Shown one piece after another: positions 60,410 to 64,000 of a stretch of DNA of 64,000 bases; positions within the stretch are counted from its first letter, which is position 1; each line of letters starts with the position of its first letter. The stretch covers positions 130,910,200 to 130,974,199 of the forward strand of contig CM045770.1 in assembly GCA_025200525.1 (NCBI GenBank). Reading direction: 5' to 3'. This DNA is from Camellia lanceoleosa. Its lineage: Eukaryota > Streptophyta > Magnoliopsida > Ericales > Theaceae. The notes beneath the pieces are model-generated. The model searched no databases, was not told where the DNA came from, and saw nothing but the letters and a program-made list of their open reading frames with translations. Made by a program: the position numbers and the translations under genes.

Positions 60410-60760
60410 GGTGCCAAGCTTCTAAGAGAAGCTAACATAAAAAGGGTCAAAGGGGCAAGCTTCTAAGGAAAGCTAAGCAAAGGGGTCAAGCTTCTCTTAG
60501 AAACTTGGAGCAAAAGGGCCAAGCTTCTTGGAGAAGCTAGGCAAAGGGGTGAAGCTAGGCAAAGGGGTCAAGCTTCTTGGAGAAGCTAGAGCAAAGGGGT
60601 CAAGCTTCTTGGAGAAGCTAGAGCAAAGGGTTCAAGCTTCTTGGAGAAGCTAAACCAAGGGTTCAAAAGGTTCAAGCTTCCTCGAGAAGCTAAAAACCAA
60701 GGGGGTCGAAAGGTTCAAGCTTCCTCAAGAAGCTAAAACAGGGGGTTCAAAAGGTTCAAA
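60410..60760. repeat. about 32-37-bp tandem array of agcttcttggagaagct hairpins
   Basis: agcttc and gaagct are inverted around ttgga. Clean units start at 60571, 60603 and 60635 (32 bp); others are 36-38 bp. The array lies in the U3 of copy E, just upstream of the TATA box on the minus strand. Confidence 0.85.
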
Positions 60761-61142
60761 TCCCTTCAAGAAAAGGTCCCGACCAGAAAAGTGGCTAACC
60801 GGCTAACAAAGTTGGCCGACCGACCACAAAATGTGCCGACCGACCATCAATAGTGCCGGCCGGCCATCACCAGTGGCTGGTGGCAAGGAAACAAGGCCGG
60901 TGGCCTCAAGCCATGGCTGGTGAGGTGTGGGGATCGCCTACAAGCTATTTCCCACCCTCAGAAGTAAAACAACAAGTGTCTGATGCAAAACCAAACACAA
61001 AACAAACAAGTCGAGAGGTCTTGAGGCAAGGCGCATAGCCGAAACCTCCGAGAACTCAAGAGGAACACGAACAGGGATGATCATCGAGTGTTCAAACGAT
61101 GACGTCCAAGTCTTAAGGACGGTCAAAAATGGGGTGTCTACA

Positions 61143-61159
61143 GTTGCCCCTCTTTGACA
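61143..61159 (-). promoter_or_regulatory. polypurine tract of the last Ogre-like element
   Basis: Identical to the tract at 40609-40625 and adjacent to the LTR end. Confidence 0.75.
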
Positions 61160-61324
61160 GAACTCGAAAGTCATAAAAATGACGGGAGTGAATGTCAAAG
61201 TCCAGAGACGACCCATTTTTGACAAGGCCGAAGACTTAGACAAAGCATACAAGCTACAGATAAAGATATGCGCCCGAAGGCAGGGGCAAAAATGCAAGAT
61301 AATGCACAAAGCCGAACATAACTT

Positions 61325-62170
61325 ATGATCATGCAAGAAACATAGGGACGTATCTCGGTGTTTCGGAAAGGTATAAGCATTGGAACGTATTCCAAATGCT
61401 CTTAACCAAAGAGGGAGAAACATAGGGACATATCCCGGTGTTTCAGAGTGGTTCAAGCATTGGAACGTATTCCAAATGCTCTTAACCAAAGAGAGAGAAA
61501 CAAAGGGACGTATCCCGGTGTTTCGGAAAGAGAGAAGAAACATAGGGACGTATCCCGGTGTTTCGGAATGAAAGAGAAATATAGGGACGTATCCCAGTGT
61601 TTCGGAAAGAGAGAAGAAACATAAGGACGTATCCCGGTGTTTCGGAAAGAAAGAAGAAACATAGGGACGTATTCCGGTGTTTCGGAATAAAGGAAAAACA
61701 TAAGGACGTATCCCGGTGTTTCAGAACGAGAGAAGAAACATAGGGACGTATCCCGGTGTTATAGAAAAAGAGAAGAAACATAGGGACGTATCACGGTGTT
61801 TTGGAAAAAGAGAAGAAACATAGGGACGTATCCCGGTGTTTCGGAATGAAGGAAGAGAAACGTAGGGACGTATCCCGGTGTTTCGAAAAGGTATAAGCAT
61901 TGGAACGTATTCCAAATGCTCTTAACCAAAGGAGAGAAGCATAGGGACGTATCCCGGTGTTTAGGGACGCATCCCCGTGTTTAGGGACGTATCCCAAGGT
62001 TTGGGGACGTATCCCGGTGTTTAGGGACGTATCCCAGGGTTTTCGGAAAAGAAGCAGAAACATAGGGACATATCCTGGTGTTTCAGAGAAAAGAGGAACA
62101 TAGGGACGTATCATGGTGTTCCAGAAAGAAGGAGAAACATAGGGACGTATCCCGGTGTTTCGGAATAAAG
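61325..62170. repeat. about 40-bp tandem array (roughly 20 units)
   Basis: The core cataggacgtatcccggtg and its variants (mostly catagggacgtatcccggtg) recur with a 39-41-bp period. A second unit type, with agcattggaacgtattccaaatgct, is interspersed at about 61375, 61453 and 61895 and is itself a near-perfect inverted repeat. Long minus-strand open frames here are products of the repeat. Confidence 0.9.
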
Positions 62171-62174
62171 AAGC

Positions 62175-62400
62175 GTGCAAAACAATGCAATTGAAAGGGC
62201 GCATAATAATGTGAGTGGAATGCGCGTAACAACGCAAACGAAGTGTGCATAACAATACAACTAGAACCATGCATAACAATGCAAGTGAAGTGTGCATAAC
62301 AATGCAAGTGAAAAGGTGCATGACAATGCAATAGAGTGTGCGTGACAACGCAACATAAAGAGTGTGCAAAACAATGCAAGTGAGGTGCTCAAAAGAAGTG
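62175..62400. repeat. about 20-bp tandem array
   Basis: gtgcataacaatgcaagtga-like units, about ten, with drift. Confidence 0.85.
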
Positions 62401-62404
62401 CGAT

Positions 62405-62640
62405 AAAATGCATTTTCTATGCAAATATGGGGGCATTTTCTATGCAACATGGAAAGCATATTCTACGCAATATTGAAAGCATGTTCTGTGCATGAGACAG
62501 GCATATTCTATGCAACATTGAAAGCTTATTCTATGCAAGATTGAAAGCAAAGCATATTCTATACGGAATCGAAAGCAAGCATATTCTATGCATGAATCAT
62601 AATGATGCGCGGCAAGCATGAAACAGAAGCATATATGAAA
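62405..62640. repeat. about 25-bp tandem array
   Basis: gcatattctatgcaacattgaaa-like units; several are diverged. Confidence 0.8.
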
Positions 62641-64000
62641 GTGCACATTCTATGCAATAGAGGGGCATCAAACATGTATTCTGGTGCCTCCGATTTATCT
62701 CTTAGAGGGCTTTGCAACACACTCAGCTCAAAAGGGGACACCCTGTCTATTATTGGAGAGAGACAACATCTGGAGCCGCTTTAATTGCGATTCTGACTTG
62801 AAGCAGGCTTAAGCTTGGGGTTGAGATACACTCATACTCCAGAGAAATGGTGAGGCCTGAGAAGGTGCACCTGGAATGCAGTCTCAGAATTTGCCGAAGT
62901 TGAAACACACTAAGATGCTCCAAATTTTCCTTCTTTTCTTTTGCTTTGCAGTCTGGAACCCACATAGCTTCAGATAGGTCCTTGTTTTACTATTCACACT
63001 TATCGGGGGTGGACCCTACAGTTTTATGAAAGAACAAATACTGTTTTGCACAAATGTGGAGAATGGCACAGCACTCTAAGCACAAGATGATTTTTTTTGA
63101 AATTGAGAAATGAGTTCTTAACCGGGTATTGAGCGACGATCGCCTGACCAAAACAACTCGACAAAGGAAAAACAAAGGTAAACAACCTAAACACATCGAG
63201 TAACACTCGAAACGACTCAAAGCTAGAATTGAGACAAAACAAAAGACACGACACACAGATGCATTACAAAGATGAGAGACTTCTTAGTACACAAGGAGCC
63301 AGTTTCTCCGGGTATTGTTTCCCACCCTCTCTCATTTGTGATTCTCACATCACTCTGGCACTCAATCTCTATTTTTCTAGAAAAGCCCTTTTCCTTATTT
63401 TTTCTCTCAGCGCATATCTCTCTATTCTTCAATCTCTCATTTTTTAATCCCTCCCCTGAGTGGTTGATGGATAAATAGAAAGTTGCGAGGTCTTGCCCCT
63501 AGCATTCCGCTAGATTCTTCTTCTTGTTCACAACAGTGAGTTTCTTCCACAGAGGGGCTGCGCTACAATTGGGTGTGTAGCAAATCTGCAGTTCACATCG
63601 GTTAACGATGCTCTGCTGGAGAGTTTGGATGTGATTAGATCTGTCCAGACGAGGAAGTGGAACATCTTGATCCATTCCAGTTCGTGCTTCGCACTTGGCT
63701 TGATACCTTGTTGCTTGGAGGATGAGAGAGCTTTCAGCCCTTTACGATTAGCTTCAGTGGTGCCCTTTTCTGGCGAATACGGTGCCTTTTCCGGCAAGTA
63801 GAGTGCCCTTTCTGGAAAGTATGTTGATAATAGGGGAAAGACAAAACACCTTACTCAACTGTGCCCCTAGTTCATCATTTTGACCATTTTTTGTTTCTGG
63901 CTTTCTACTAAAACAATTTTGACCAAAATGAGAGTTAGATTAACATGCTTATTCAACTTTCTGATTTTGAAATCATGCAAGTTAGGTTATGAGCACTGAA
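62641..64000 (-). other. 3' internal region of the last Ogre-like element
   Basis: From about 62890 it lines up with 43535-44640 of the full copy. No pol or gag motif is readable before the window ends. Confidence 0.5.

Larger units (their letters stand above)
57189..61142 (-). repeat. 3' LTR of the last Ogre-like element (copy E)
   Basis: 3954 bp, closest by eye to solo LTR B. It contains a hairpin array at 60410-60760 and the TATA box and donor-like site at 60125-60399. It lacks the gaagcccc module. I see no coding sequence. Confidence 0.88.
57189..64000 (-). mobile_element. Ogre-like element, 3' part only, runs off the window
   Basis: The minus-strand 3' LTR is 57189-61142 and is followed (to the right) by the same PPT and 3' internal flank as in the full copy at 40609-40745. 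The left LTR end reads tctagacg instead of tgtagacg. The TSD cannot be confirmed because the other end lies beyond 64000. The insertion cut the copia RNase H region. Confidence 0.88.

Noticed and set aside
61482..62459. Long minus-strand open frames with repeated FRNTGIRPYVS-like peptides
   Set aside because: The peptide repeat mirrors the 40-bp DNA array in several frames. It is a by-product of stop-free tandem repeats.

Overview
The window is a transposable-element graveyard from a flowering-plant nuclear genome, most likely a eudicot. I infer this from Tat/Ogre-type and Ty1/copia LTR retrotransposons, an L1-type LINE with an RRM in ORF1, nested insertions with 5-bp target-site duplications (TSDs), and AT-rich spacer with microsatellites. 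I found no intact host gene, rRNA, tRNA or CRISPR array. All assignments come from reading translations and repeats by eye; no database search was possible.

Layout. (1) 1-~20930: the 3' part of a plus-strand Ty3/gypsy element of the Tat lineage. It has decayed gag-protease, RT, two RNase H domains and integrase (24-4676), a 55-bp hairpin tandem array (4838-5790), and an antisense extra ORF with at least one intron (15299 down to 5989). A polypurine tract at 16253 is followed by the 3' LTR. A minus-strand Ogre-like solo LTR (6647-13478) splits the antisense ORF and itself contains a second solo LTR (9808-12667). Another Ogre-like solo LTR (16629-20730) splits the 3' LTR. (2) ~20930-22003: spacer. 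(3) 22004-27936: an apparently complete minus-strand LINE with a 14-bp TSD. (4) 27951-32591: AT-rich spacer with one exon-like fragment and a possible MITE. (5) 32592-34697: a third kind of solo LTR. (6) 34853-57188: a decayed Ty1/copia element split by a 17.9-kb minus-strand Ogre-like element (36173-54028, TSD cttat). That element keeps both 4.4-kb LTRs, a primer-binding site and gag remnants, but no recognisable pol. (7) 57189-64000: the 3' LTR and 3' internal region of another minus-strand Ogre-like element that runs off the window.

The most interesting signals are not genes. First, eight pairs of the 10-bp palindrome CGCTCGAGCG (some copies degenerate), each pair spaced exactly 20 bp start to start, lie in two solo LTRs. 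Second, all five Ogre-like LTRs conserve a TATA box and a splice-donor-like site 232-262 bp downstream; four of them also have a CT-rich leader. Third, two Ogre-like internal regions have matching flanks but unrelated satellite arrays between them. Fourth, a U3 module is shared by two LTR families.
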